This document shows, one piece after another, positions 35,701 to 47,971 of a stretch of DNA of 59,247 bases (its first letter is position 1; every line of letters begins with the position of its first letter). The DNA lies in assembly GCA_049999725.1 (NCBI GenBank), contig JBNGIS010020577.1:36007-95253 (forward strand). The letters run 5' to 3'. A program made the position numbers and the translations under genes. Under the pieces are notes generated by a model, which worked only from the letters and a program-made list of their open reading frames with translations, did not search any database and was not told the DNA's origin. This DNA comes from Haplomitrium mnioides. Taxonomy: Eukaryota; Marchantiophyta; Haplomitriopsida; Calobryales.

Positions 35701-38700
35701 TGCTCAATTGTCTTGGCATTCAAAGCGACGTCCTTGGAGTGAAGATGCTTCTGGAGCTCGTGAATCTGTCTCCGCTGCTTGTGTAGAGATGCTTCCTTTT
35801 CCTTAAGCTCCTACATTTTTTCAAGATATGAGTAAGAAAAACAATAGATAGACAGCTCGAAGCAACTACTTTCATTTCTGGAAACAAAAAAAAAATTGCT
35901 ATCAATAGATGGAATAGAACAACTTGTGTGTGTTACTTATGTCTAGAATCGTAGTAGAACCTTCACCTTTGTCAAGGGTTAGACAAGGTACAACCATCGA
36001 AAAAACTCCACTGTAGCTAGTAAACTTCCCAATGACATGTCGAGGAGAATCTCTGATTCAGATTCTAAACGAAACCTAGACCCGTCAAGGATGGTGGCAA
36101 ATTTACCCTTTTGCAGCTATTTTGTAATCCTGCTCTCTCCAGCTTTTGAAATTCATCCCTCAACTCTGCGAATTTCTGTAAACAAAGAATGCAATTAAAT
36201 GTTTTTTTCCGGTTGATTCTCGCATACTAGTCACAATTCTTGTGCTTGGTTGAAGATAATTATGCAAAATCACAGCCTCTTATTCATACAGTTTATTCAA
36301 TTTAAGCATGCAAGCTGTGCAGCTTATCCACACATAACTGAGTCAGGATGAATACCTTCTCGGATGCATCTCTCTCTTCCTGGAACTTATCCTTGAGACA
36401 CGCCAATGCCTCATACTCTGCTTGTTGCCTAAGTCATATTCAGATTCAAATATCATGTTTAGGTGGCATCAACTCGAACATACACAAAATGACTGCATGA
36501 TTTGAGCAAAGTTATGTGTTGAGAGGTAACAGTCTCAATACTCTAGTGATCTCAATAGATTGCTCGAAAGAGAAGAAACTCACCTCGCTAACGTGGACTG
36601 CAATTGCTGCTCAGCAAGCTGCAGCTGCCCAATTAAGGAGTCGCGTTTCCAGATTAAAGTTTTCAGCTCTTGGCAATATTTTTGCTGTGTCTCAAAAACC
36701 TGAAAATCATTAGCACAAGAACGTCATTTATACTATAGAATATCTTCTCTAAGAAAATAACTTTCCTTGCTTGGATTGATGAAAAGCATTCTAATTTCTT
36801 TACCTTTGCAATATTGATTACACATTGATAAACCGTCTTGATTCCAAAACCAACCAGCATTTCAATGCTCAATCCAAACGTGAAACAGAGATCAAGTGAT
36901 ATTCAATCCAGTTACGTCAGCTGACTAATTTTGCAGGAAAATGTCCCAATAGGAGTTTGCAAGAAATTCAAACTCCTGAAAATGCAATGGAACTCAACAC
37001 GAGAGGTGCGTGCTCTCTGTGATTTCTGAGATTGTCATGCAAAAATCGTCCTTATAATCCACCTCGGGTTCAAAATTTTAGGTTTCAAAAACACCCAGCT
37101 AATCTACTTGCTCCGAGACGTGTGAAGCTGCAAACAAAACTACAAATCTAGCTTAATAGACTACATACTCACGAATATCACTGAAGTAAAACTTCCCGGA
37201 CTCTCATGGACAGCAAAATACAGCAGATCTAAGATGCACCTCCCCGCAGCTTTTTTAACCTCACAGATTATATCAGAGCTCAAGTCAGAGGTAGGTGGTT
37301 GATTATTCAGAGGTCTGTTTGAGGATTTTCAGCAAAAAGATTATGCTTCCCAACTGGAACTCCAAGTTAAGTGCTTGACCCTGTTTTAAAGAAACGAGGC
37401 CATTTTCTTCACCTCTTCTTTCTTCTGAAGAGCTGCTTTCAGGTCCTGAACTCTCCCGTTATATACTTCAATCTGCGTAACATGCCTAAACAATCAGAAT
37501 TCCCAGTTTCTCACATCCTTAGGCTTACTCATTAGGGCAGAGTTAATCAGACTGAAAACTTGGAGAAACAAATTTTTGAAGTGATGTAGACAACTATGGC
37601 TAATTATTGAGGTGCATTACAACAAGAGTAACCCACTCACTGTTGCAACTCCCATTACATAAAATAGAATAGAGTGAGACATTACAAGGAGTGAAGATCA
37701 TGTACGTTACAGTGCTAGGTGTTCTTTTTGGAGAGCAAATTACCAATACTTTTTGTCCCAGAACATGGGCAGTTTGAGCATTTCATAGAAAACCTTATTT
37801 CATATTTTCTGCCAACATTTACTACTTCGGCCTCATTACTTAAACGAACGCCATCGCTCACTTCTTCATACCAATTAGTGGGTTTTCAATTTTGAAAAAC
37901 CTGGCCCTGCACATGATAAAATGTCTCAATCGCTTCTGATTCCAAGATCTCAGTACTCAACCAACCTTATGCAAGTTACTGGCATTTTGTTTCTCCTTGT
38001 CCTCGAGTTGTTTTTTGTGTTTAGCTATAAACTTTCGTTGCTCAACAAGCTCCTGAACAAACTGAGCGTTTTTGGATTCCAAAAGAGTAATTCTGCGTTC
38101 TCTCTGTTCAATTTCTGCACTCTGCAATCACAGAGAGAACCATGGCCACAGTATTTAGTGAGTACCCTGCTAATACTACAACTGAGATGAGAAACGGGAT
38201 AATATTACGAAGAGACAAAACCATGAAAATGACAGAATAGTTTCATGTGCACAGATTGGACATTGAACTGCAGAAAGAAGAAAAGGGAACACATGTCATA
38301 CACAGAACAGCGGCAAGAAGTTGTTGCATGGATCTTGAAGGGTAGCATTATTCCTTACTACATTGTAGAAACCTATAAACATCCATTTTATTTAAAAGTC
38401 CAAGTCCTTGAGTTGGGTGATGTGAGATGCGTCGATCCAGACTCATCTTCTGTAAAAAAATCACTGGGTAACCTAGAAGTTGTCTCTAGGAGTCAAAGAG
38501 AGTACTCGCCTCCTCTTCTTCTCGTTGGTTCAGAAGCCTTTGGATGTTCCCTTCATTTACTCTCTCTTGTCTATACAAAAAACAATGGCAGCAACATGCA
38601 GTACTCGTAAGACTCTTCAAGAGCATAGTTTGGATTGGACAAGGTTCAAATATTCAATGTTTATAGTAACTGCTGTCCAGTGTTGGAACTCATACCTTTC

Positions 38701-39030
38701 TAATTCACATTTCTTGAGGTGAAGAGCTTTTTGGAGTTGTCCAATAACTTGATCTTTTGATTTGATAGCATCCTCCCAATTTTGACGAGCTTGGGCTGCT
38801 CTGCTCACAACACTGATATGTTGCTCCCGTAGCTCTACTAACTGCAATTCCTTCTCGTTTAGTGCAACTCTCAAGTTCAGCAAATTATTCCCAAAGTTCT
38901 CTTCAAGGCTGCTTAAAACATCCTCTTGGAGTACTCCTGAACTATTGCATCCTTGTTGATTCTTGTGATGACTGTTTTTCTTTGCTGAAGAAACTCTTTT
39001 GGAATATGTTTTTCCATTGGTAGTAAACAT
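32753..39030 (-). CDS. Coiled-coil/disordered protein of unknown function (about 18 exons)
   Basis: I do not recognise the family. A frame-consistent minus-strand exon chain is: 39030-38696, 38570-38510, 38121-37966, 37472-37413, 36699-36584, 36428-36356, 36175-36107, 35810-35674, 35578-35465, 35229-35150, 35048-34978, 34888-33718, 33657-33527, 33459 (or 33414)-33330, 33212-33169, 33085-33024, 32922-32898 (or 32887) and 32800-32753, about 945-960 residues. Residues ~40-370 are heptad-rich coiled coil (LRVALNEKELQLVELREQ, IEQRERRITLLESKNAQ). One 1.17-kb exon codes for ~390 Ser/Pro-rich residues, probably disordered, with four imperfect ~20-residue repeats around PESPSVPDRLYFRP. A short charged helix (MRAVLCHRLAELKEAEEE) and a cysteine-containing tail follow. 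Exon 2 seems to use a GC donor. The last two exons are uncertain; an alternative last exon lies at 32520-32444 (GRPEDFVKLEDEVQDIYSIC). Confidence 0.7.
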
Positions 39031-40168
39031 GTAGCTGACTTCACTATCTTAAAGAAGTTTGAGAAAGATGCATATTCTTTAGTATTCTCCTCCTCCTTGT
39101 TACTCAGGCCGAACACCACAAAGAGAAGTGTACAAGTCCACATGCGCGAAACAGCAAATCTTCACAACCAAACTCATAATCTTCTATCATCTCCTGTCGG
39201 CATCTACTTTTCACCCAAAGCCCAATTTCAAGAAGATTCTTGTACGAAGAAGCAATTCCTTTCATTCAAACAACAATTTCAAATGATCTCCTATTTTGAA
39301 ACTCCAACCAAAACAAAACCACGAATTCCGTTTGGTTGCGTAAACCAAACCAAATGTAAAACTCTCAAACTACATCGCTTTGAAAGGTAAGTAAATTAGA
39401 TTCAGTTCCGGTGTTTAACCGCTATTAGGTTAACCCTCTAAAACCTCTAATTAGGTCTAAAACCTCTAATTGGGTAGAATGTGTTAATAAGTTGAGAGAG
39501 ACAAATAGCTGCTAAACTGGTACTTGTTAGGGTTAATATTAACAGAATAGCAATTAAAGAATTAAAAAACTAGATATTATAAATTTCTTATTAAACTATA
39601 TACTAAAATTGTTAAGTATTTATAGTAAGTTATCTAATAAATCATATATATGTACTAAATTATATTATAGTAAAATGCTAAACTAAAACAAGATTTTAAG
39701 ATTCCATAACAAGAATTAGTTCTTATATCCAAGGCTCGTATTTACTTATCAGTTGGCTAGTTCCTATGTCCATCTTGTCATTAGCCTAATTAAGATAATT
39801 TCTTACCACTTGATTAGTTTATATGTCTAATTAATATAAGTAAAGAGAATGTTAATTGACATTTCTAACAAAGTGTTGCAGTGGAAAAGAAATTGTTCTG
39901 AAGCTGAGATGATGCGCAGAAGAAGAATGAGTGGAGGCAGTTTGATTGGAGAATCGAGAGATTGTGGTGATAAGAGTTGAGCATGCAGCCTCAAAAGTGT
40001 TGCCCACAGAACAAAAGATTCAAGCAATGCAGCCAGTACGAGTACTGGAAAAGATGATGTAAGGATTGGGAATCGGGCACTATCCAGCATTTGCATTTAT
40101 GGCCGCTTAGAATATCGTGGTCGAAGAGATTCTGGGGTCATAGAAAGTGAAGTACTCTTTTGCTTGCC
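39031..40168. other. Divergent promoter region
   Basis: About 1.1 kb between the start codons of the coiled-coil gene (-) and LCNP (+). It is strongly AT-rich at 39520-39840, with a short direct repeat TCTAAAACCTCTAATT (about 39437-39472). It should hold the promoters of both genes; no TATA box can be assigned with confidence. Confidence 0.45.
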
Positions 40169-42253
40169 ATGGCTTCCTTCTCAGCGAGCTTGAGAATTCT
40201 GGCTGCTCCAACTCTCTGGTCTCACAGTGATTCCTCCGCTTGTTTTTGGTGCGGTCTCTTTTCACTACTACAACGCAGGACTAGTGCATTCAAAACTACT
40301 TGCCAACCCATATTGCAGACGTTGTATTGCACTTGTGATGCTAGACATGGATATCTGAAGGTTGATTTTAGAATTCTTGTATTTGCGCGTTGCTTTCGTA
40401 AGCTGCCTATCAATATGTTCAGAGAAATCTACTGAGACAGTTGATTTTACCAATTCGAAAGTCATGCGCTGTGAGGTAATTTTTGTAAATAATGGTCGTA
40501 AAGAATGTCGATATCTTTTCTTACATCCTGGATCAACAACAGTGACATACTGTTGATGCAGCGGAGCTTTTTGTTATGTAGGGGAACCGGACGTCCAATT
40601 ATGAATAAGAAGATGTCAGGAACGACATGCATGCTCGAAACAAAGTCACTTCAAAGCACAGCCTATCGGCGTGCTGAGTCCGTAGCTCTGGCGTCCTTGG
40701 CAGCGGCCATCATCTGGAATTCTGCAGGACAAGTAAGAAGGCAGATTGCTATCTTGGGGGTCCATTTTCAATGCAGACTGAAAGTATGCTCCTCGTATGT
40801 GCGAAAAAAGATACGAGTAATTTGACTAGCCTTCATAAGTCTATATGGACTGCTAGCAATTCGTCATCATTTTCAGTGGAAGGGAGAGTTCCTAAATTTT
40901 TGCTTCCACCTCAAAATCTAAGTGCAGCACTTGTCATATGAATACAGGCTAGTGCTGGGGTGTTCTCGGTCGGTGGAAGGATGTGTGATATTTCAGCAAT
41001 TCCTAATAGCAGCATGACTCTAAAGCTGGAGCCTGGAGAAACCATTTTTGATGATACGGGTAGTGAGAGTCCTCCAGCTGTTTTGGGTGGAATGACTATG
41101 AAGAACTTTGACCCTAGCCGTTATGCAGGAAGGTGGTTTGAAGTAGCTTCTTTGAAGTCGGGATTCGCTGGACAAGGCCAAGATGATTGCCATTGCACTC
41201 AGGTATTGTCTAAGTATTGGATTAGGAACTATACAAGGTATATCATTTCCGAAAATTTCTACTGCAAGTGCAGCGAGAGAGACAGGAGATTAAAAAATTG
41301 CCTGCTGGATATTCCATGATAATCGGTCATGGTTCAAAACCTTTTTGTGCTGAATGAATCTTGAATACTGAAGTGTCCTATTGTTCAGAGCACGTGTGAT
41401 GACCGAGACTTTAAATATTTGAGGCGAATTTGTTTTATGGGTTTGCATTCTTAGAAGGAGCAATCAGACAAATAGCCCAGTGACACACTGATCCTCATGT
41501 GTCCAATTGTTGGGGTCTATTCATCATCATTGCTTGATCCTGCAGGGTGTGTACAAATTTGATGCTGTCAATCGAGCGATACTTGTTGATACATTTTGTG
41601 TTCATGGTAGTCCAACTGGTTACATAACAGGCATTCGTGGGCGGGTTCAGTGTGTGAGTGACGAGGAAATAGCAAAGCTGAAGTTTAGTGTTGCTGATAA
41701 AATGAAAATGATACAACAAAAGTGTTTTCTCCGCTTTCCGTCAATTCCTTTTATTCCAAAGCAGCCATATGATGTCCTTCTAACAGATTATGACAACTTT
41801 TCTCTCGTATCAGGGGCCAAGGACACAGGTTTCATACAGGCAAGTAACTTTCTGGGCTGCAAGTTGACTTTTCATGATACTTGTAAGGACTTTTTTACTC
41901 AAGTTGCACATCTTTTCATTGTTAAAAGCAAAGATGGGTTGATTTTGCACTGAAATTGTGTTACCCTATACTGCCAGATATACTCTCGTACTCCAAATCC
42001 AGGTCCAGAATTTATCGAACAGTACAAATCCTACCTGGGAACTTTGGGCTTTGACTCTGATGCGATTGTTGATACTCCACAAGATTGCCCAGACATGTCG
42101 TTGGAACAGTTAGCAGGCATGATGTCCAGGCCTGGAATGCAAGAGGCCATGACCAACACATTTCCTCCTCTGGAGCTAGCAGCTTCCCTGGTCTTCAATC
42201 CCTTGACAGGGTTGTTTGACACGTTAAAGAAGCTTGTGCAGCTGTATTTCTAA
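40169..42253 (+). CDS. LCNP: Plastid (thylakoid-lumen) lipocalin, LCNP/CHL (5 exons)
   Basis: A lumenal lipocalin that protects thylakoid lipids from oxidation and is needed for sustained antenna quenching (qH) in Arabidopsis. Exons: 40169-40360, 40562-40732, 40948-41202, 41546-41839 and 41978-42253, giving 395 residues; the first join is the least certain. The N-terminus is a bipartite targeting signal: a Ser-rich transit peptide, then a twin-arginine-like lumen signal (RR at ~100-101, ALASLAAAIIW, ASA near 122-124). The lipocalin GxW motif lies at ~182-184 in SRYAGRWFEVAS and TDYDNFSLVSGA at ~286-297. Paired-type cysteines occur at CHC, DTFC, VQC, KC and QDC. The 3' end matches LCNP through DTLKKLVQLYF. 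Intron 4 (41840-41977) must use a GC donor (CAG|GCAAGT) to give the conserved FIQ-IYSRTPNPGPEF join. A Copia LTR begins ~240 bp after the stop. Confidence 0.93.
41840..41977 (+). other. GC-AG intron in LCNP
   Basis: The donor reads CAG|GCAAGT, the strong consensus of the minor GC-AG intron class, and the acceptor is CTGCCAG|ATA. The only near GT (four bases on) would shift the frame and destroy the conserved RTPNPGPEF segment. Confidence 0.85.
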
Positions 42254-42493
42254 ACATCAAGCAACAACCTTCTCGGAAATTCTGTGGCACTACCTCGGAA
42301 ACTGTTCTTGCCTCATCCTAACGACGCTTCAACTTCCGACAAAGAGGCAGGACTGGTTATGGTCGAAGTCAGATAACAAAGAAAGAAACGACAAATTTGA
42401 GAGATACTCCTATTGGATTATAATCAACATGCAGCTAATCATGCATAGTTACAAAGTATTGGTCTGAGTATTAGTCGTAGTTAAGGCAGGTAA

Positions 42494-42620
42494 TGTTACA
42501 CTAATCTACTCTTATTGTAAGAACACTAAACTACTCTCACTACAAGAACATATGGTTATAAGAAAGAATGAAGAGACGTAAATGAGATATCAAGTTTGTA
42601 ATTAACTTCTAACACTATGA
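42494..42620 (+). repeat. Copia 5' LTR (shortened)
   Basis: Starts TGTTACACTAATCTACTCTTATTGTAAG and shares AAACTACTCTCACTA[C/T]A and AACATATGGTTATAA with the 3' copy. It appears ~75 bp shorter than the 3' copy. The right limit is approximate. Confidence 0.6.
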
Positions 42621-44479
42621 TAGATTTTTTTTATTAGTACCATAGATTCTTTTTTTTTTTGAAAATTTTTAAGTTTTGGAAATTTGACACAAATTTTTTT
42701 ATTCAATACAACTTTTCTTCTTAACAGTTTTTTCACCTAGAACATTACCCGTATCGTGATTATGGAAGAGCACGGCTTACAAGAAGTGCCAGAAAAGGAT
42801 GGAGCACATGAACTCGACGTCAGCTCATAGCTACCCTTCCGCTTTTGCTTCATCCACTGATTGACAAAGAGGCCGAGAGAAAGTGCGACGTAGATGACGA
42901 AAATATATTAGTTCGAGTTCAGGAAAATACCATTCCTGCAACTCTCCATCCAGAAACCTCTCCAATGTCGAATGCCATTCTTCATTTCTTAGCATTGCGT
43001 TTAAGCCGAGATTGTCGTGTGTCGATGACATTTCATGTTCGTTAAGAATTAAGTAGGATGGTACAAACTTCAGTTATATATCAGTTAAACTTCAAAATAT
43101 CAATCGTGAAATTTGATCAGCAAATTTCCGTGCATGCAAAAGATAACAAAGTATTGAGCCTTTCCTGAGTGCTACCTCCAATCATGCAAGAGTGACGTCT
43201 GTTCAAGTCAACAACAGCGAGCGCAACAGAATTTCTCGCATTCAGACGTATGCCAGTTATTGCTACCGTGAACAACAATTCAAGAAAGAGCTATTTTCCA
43301 CACAAGTGTATGAATATTTAAATAATATTTGAATTCCAATTCATATACGACCTGCCGTCGGCTTGCCAAACTGCGGTGAGATTTTCTGCTATCACAAGAA
43401 ATGCAATTAGACTTATCAACAAGAAGAGCAGTCGAGCAGAAAATGGACAGTCGGGCAATGTAGTGGCTGAAGAGGAGATTTGGCTCACACAGAGAACAAA
43501 CCCAATTTAAACAGAAGAATGAAAAGATATTGACGAGAACAGCTCAAACAAATTTCTGAAGTCGAATCAGCAATCTGCTCCACAAAAATTTGATGAAGAA
43601 TCTTACTAGATATTAATCTGCAGAGAATCGACTATAAAGAAATTCAGAGAGGATGAATCGATTGAAGACGAATGCTGGAAGTAATCTGTAAGGAATTAAA
43701 AACAGAAATCTGATTGACGAAGTCAACAGCCTCCTCGACAAAAATCAGATCCGACGAGCACAAAACGAAGGGAACAGAAGCATATCGAAGAAGAAAGCAG
43801 CGAATGGCTTGATTTATCAAAAACAAAGAAGAACTGATCACTTGTTTGTAAATCGACAAAGAATAAGGCAGCGAATTATTGTGAAGAAGAAACTACTTCA
43901 CCTCAAAGAAAACACTCGAAGAAATCTGCCGAAGAGAGATAGCAGAATACATGTTCGCAAGGAACAGAACAGCGCAGCAAAGAACGTAGAACAGTTTGCT
44001 AAAACCCTAAGTCAACGAAGTACATCACATTGACTAAGGAGAGCATATTGAAGAGTAAATATGCAGAATTAGACAACATCGAAGAAGCCAAAAATCTGCA
44101 CAAAAGGGGAAGCGACTTCATACACAAACAAATATGACTAAAATAAATGAAATCCGAAGACCACGTCGCTGAGAACAAAGAACATTTCATTGAAGAATTA
44201 CTAACTAAAGAAAGTGCACATGGAGTCGACAAAGAGCTAATCAATCTAAAGGAAATATGCACAAAAACGCAGAGCTGATAAGTCACCATACTTGCTTGAA
44301 AGAAAGAAGAACAACATCAGATCAAAGAATAGAAAATCAAACCAAACATAGATCTACAATGGATGTATTTCAAGAAGTATTTGCTGATTGCCGTTTCTAT
44401 GAGTACATCCACTTTATAAAATGATCAAAGAACTATGCAATGTGAGAATGAAGTCAAGAGACTATTATATTTGACTAAA
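42621..44479. other. Unassigned GA-rich region inside the Copia ends
   Basis: About 1.85 kb where Copia gag, protease and integrase would be expected, but none is recognised. A homopolymer run lies near 42650-42660. A minus-strand segment at 43031-42770 contains a hydrophobic stretch (FVIYVALSLGLFVNQW, then a basic KQKRKG) in one frame; this could be a stray exon. 43380-44330 is rich in GAA/AAG and full of stops in all frames. Confidence 0.35.
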
Positions 44480-46640
44480 ATAGTCGAACAATTGCCAAAC
44501 TCATTTAATGAGATTACAAATGTGACTAGATTACACATACATAATGAAAATATCCCTGCACGTTTGTAAGAGTTGACAAAACTAGCACATGATTAACCAC
44601 CAAGGGTAAAGAGAGGATGTTCTTTAGGTGCCAATGACTCTCAACTCCGATGAAAAGTTTTGACTCAAAGGATATTGCCATCTACAGATGTGCCATCATC
44701 ATCTCATACACCTATACCTCAACTGAATATTACTCCTATAGAGATCTCAGAGAATGAAGAAATTTCAATTCACTATATGAATACTTGAACCATTTGAAAA
44801 AGAGAGTATGTGCAAATAGATAATCATTTTATTATATGATTTCTCAAACTATTTTTAATATTCGCCCCAATCTAAAGACTGTTAAAGAGGCACAAGACAA
44901 CTTTGATTGGGCGGAATACGAAAAAGAAATAAATTCAAAATTGAATTCTATGATCCAAAGGAAAGTATTTGGACTTGTTGTCTCCATACCTCCTAATGCC
45001 CACTTTATTGGTTATCAATGGATATTTGTTAAAGACGTAATGCCAAAGGCAAAATTGTTAGACATAAGGCACGCCTTGTAACCAAGAGCTATAAGCAGAT
45101 AAATAGGAGAGACTTTGATCTCATATATGCTCCAGTTATGGATGTTATCACTTAAAATACATAGTTGGCTTTACGTTAGGACATGAACTCATGATACATC
45201 AGGTGGATATAGTGACAACATACTTCTATGGGATATTGGATACCCATATTTTATATGAGAGCACCCCTAGAGCTAATTGCTAGGAATATCCATCATATTC
45301 AGAAGGAGTATGTCAGACTCTCCCAAAAGAATTCTTAGAGCTATACATATACTTCCACACACCATACCACTATGATGCCTAATGGAGTGATTACTAGGCG
45401 TGGACCTATAGTCCCTACGATGCAAGTACCAACAAGTAAGTCTTTAGCCCCTCCTCTGCATCAATCCATGCCTATGGCCAAGGATGGATATGCAGTCTAG
45501 ATCATGCAAGGAAAAAAATGAACTCAACCAAAGTGGCAGAATATAGTATCAAAGGTTTTAGGAAGAGATGTTAGTTATGGGTTTTCACTATGAAGACATA
45601 ACACCATGCTTATTCATTAGACATGTCAACAATGATTTATAATTGTTGCCATATATGTTGATGATATTAACCTTTTTGGTTATAAATCCTTACTTGAGCT
45701 AACTATTACAATGCTTAAGAAAATCTTTGACATGAAGAATATTGGCTAGACCACTTATTGTTTAGGCCTTCAATTTGAGTACTTAGAGGATGACATACTT
45801 TTGCATCAAAGTACATATACTATGAAGATCCTCAAATAATTTAACATGGATAAATTTCATCCTCTTACATCTTCTTTGGAGGTACGTACATTGGATCGAG
45901 ATAAAGATACGTTCATGAAGAGAATTGAAAATGAGCCCTTACTTGGATCTTAGATACCTTATCTCTTAGCCATTGGCTCTCTTATGTTTTTTACCAGTCA
46001 AACTCGTCCTGAAATCTCTTTTGTTGTAGACTTGCTTTCTAAACATAGTTCACAACCTACCATTTGATATTGGAATGGAATTAAATGTATCTTTTGATAC
46101 TTACAAGGCACCATTGACATGGGACTTTATTACCCTACACACACTGACAAGATCCTCACCGGTTATGCTGATGTTGGATATCCATCTAGTCTAGACAATG
46201 CAAAATCACAAATCGGCTATGTATTCTTATATGGCCTTACTGCTATGTCTTAGAAGAGTACTAAGAAAACACTAACTTGTACCTCTTCTAGCCATGCAGA
46301 GATCACAACATTTCATGAGGCTAGTAGAGAGTGTATTTAGCTGAGGAGATGATTGATTATACAAGTATGCATTCTAGTTTGCCTTTGTTGACTAATCCTA
46401 CTGTTTTATATGCAAATAATTTGGCATGTGTTGAACAAGTTTCCAAGGGACTTATTAAAGGAGACCGTATTAAGCACATTGCATTGAATTTTTTCTTTAC
46501 TTATAAGTAGAAGGATGATACTATCTTTGTCTAGGTCATTATAGGCAAGAACAATCGAGCCAATTTATTTATGAAGGCTTTGACTCCAGCTCTTCATTAG
46601 CTACATTGTGATGACATTGGCCTACGTCGATTGTCTTGAC
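44480..46640 (+). pseudogene. Copia integrase tail, RT and RNase H (broken)
   Basis: In shifting frames the order is: the integrase-RT linker (RVKRGCSLGAND, ~44600-44640); the RT N-terminus (44836-45081, with FGLVVSIPPNAHFIGYQWIF); the RT active site YVDDINLFG (~45655-45680); the Copia segments TRPEISFVVDLLSKHS (~46005-46050) and GYADVGYPSSLDNAKSQIGY (~46163-46220); and the RNase H segment TCTSSSHAEITTFHEASREC (~46276-46335). These are canonical for plant Copia polyproteins. Many TAG, TGA and TAA codons interrupt, and 45180-45540 is scrambled. Confidence 0.82.
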
Positions 46641-46831
46641 TTTTGAACACTTGACTTGTCATTTTTTTTTCTACTACTATTTGTCTATGTTTTCGTAGAT
46701 CTATGTGGTTTTACTCTTTCTCTCGCAAGAGAATGAGAGAGGTTGAATAAGGCAACATCTTTATCTTGCATAGGAACGTCATCTAAATAAATTGATGGAG
46801 TTTTTACACTTAGATACCTATATTTAGTTAA

Positions 46832-47034
46832 TACCACACTAATCTACTATCATTGTAAGAATATTAAACTACTCTCACTATAAAAACATATGGTTATAAC
46901 CATATGAGAAGTAAGAAGGTATGAGGAGTGAAGAGTTGTAATGTGATATACTTGGAATGAGATAGATGAGTTAATAAGCACATACCTTTGAGGTGGGATG
47001 ATTGCATGTTTGTAGCTATCTTCTAATATCAACA
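46832..47034 (+). repeat. Copia 3' LTR
   Basis: ACCACACTAATCTACTATCATTG to TTCTAATATCAACA. Similarity to 42494-42620 is strongest over the first 80 bases. It ends with CA, as expected for an LTR. Confidence 0.6.
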
Positions 47035-47971
47035 TTATTTTTCAGCCCTACCGCTGGGGTTCCATGCTGAAAAAACAACCCCACATTGCCACAGGAGCCG
47101 AAATAAAGGTTTATGGGATACTTGTTGTGGGAGGGATCGGCACTTTGTCGATTTGAGCATTTTGGGAGGGTGCTGGACTGGTTTTGTTCAGGTTTGTGCA
47201 CTCATCCTTGCTTTCCTACTCACTTGAAAACTGATCCAGGTCTGTCCCACGTCTAGATCAGAGTTTTTATAGGTCGAAAAGGAGCTTTTACTCCGCTTTA
47301 CTCTTGCTCACCCCCAAGTGAAGGTGGCTGACTTATGGAGTACAGGAATGACAGGTCTGAACCCTCCTTGGTACCAGGTCCAGATCTGTGATTACAGATT
47401 TTCCAGCAACTGAAATCTATCCCTAGCCCTTGCTCCTCCTCTCTCATATGCTGAAATTTACTACCAAAAACAGAATTTTGAATCTATGCTATAAAATGAC
47501 AGCCTACTTTCTCTAATACTGTCTTGAGTGTTTTCACACGCCCTTCCTGACCCTATTACAGAATTTAGAATATCTACATGCTAAAATTACACACCCAAAG
47601 ACCACAAGACCAAAAAGAACCCTTGGTACCGCATTACCAAGTCCTGAAATCAGGAATTTGATTGATTTTGATGTCCTCTTTTCTGGTCGGTGCTGCCCTT
47701 GGATTACTCATGGCTGGAGGTCCTCTTGTGATCATTCTGGTCCTTCTTGTTGCCCCCACAAACTGCTCCCTTGTTGATTTCAATCGCTGGTCTTTAGATC
47801 GGTTGGCCCCTCCACCTCTCACAAGCTCGAAATACATGTCGGCTGCCCTCAATTTCTGGCTGCCCCCTTTCTCTTACCACCACCAATTGCTCACACACCC
47901 ATTTAGATGAAAGACTTTATCTTCTGCCCCACATAAGGTGTCTCTTATAACTCCCTTACCAAGGAGGTGCT
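47035..47971. other. Unassigned spacer
   Basis: No gene is recognised. A minus-strand open frame at 47634-47852 is rich in Arg and Thr and may be a worn gag piece, but it has no diagnostic motif. Confidence 0.35.

Larger units (their letters stand above)
42494..47034 (+). mobile_element. Decayed Ty1/Copia retrotransposon
   Basis: Related terminal segments at 42494-42620 (TGTTACACTAATCTACTC...) and 46832-47034 (TACCACACTAATCTACTA...AACA) flank Copia RT-RNase H remnants at 44480-46640. Over the first ~80 bp the two ends agree at most positions. The gag, protease and most of the integrase are not recognisable, and no clean target duplication or primer-binding site is visible, so the element is old or rearranged. 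Confidence 0.65.
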
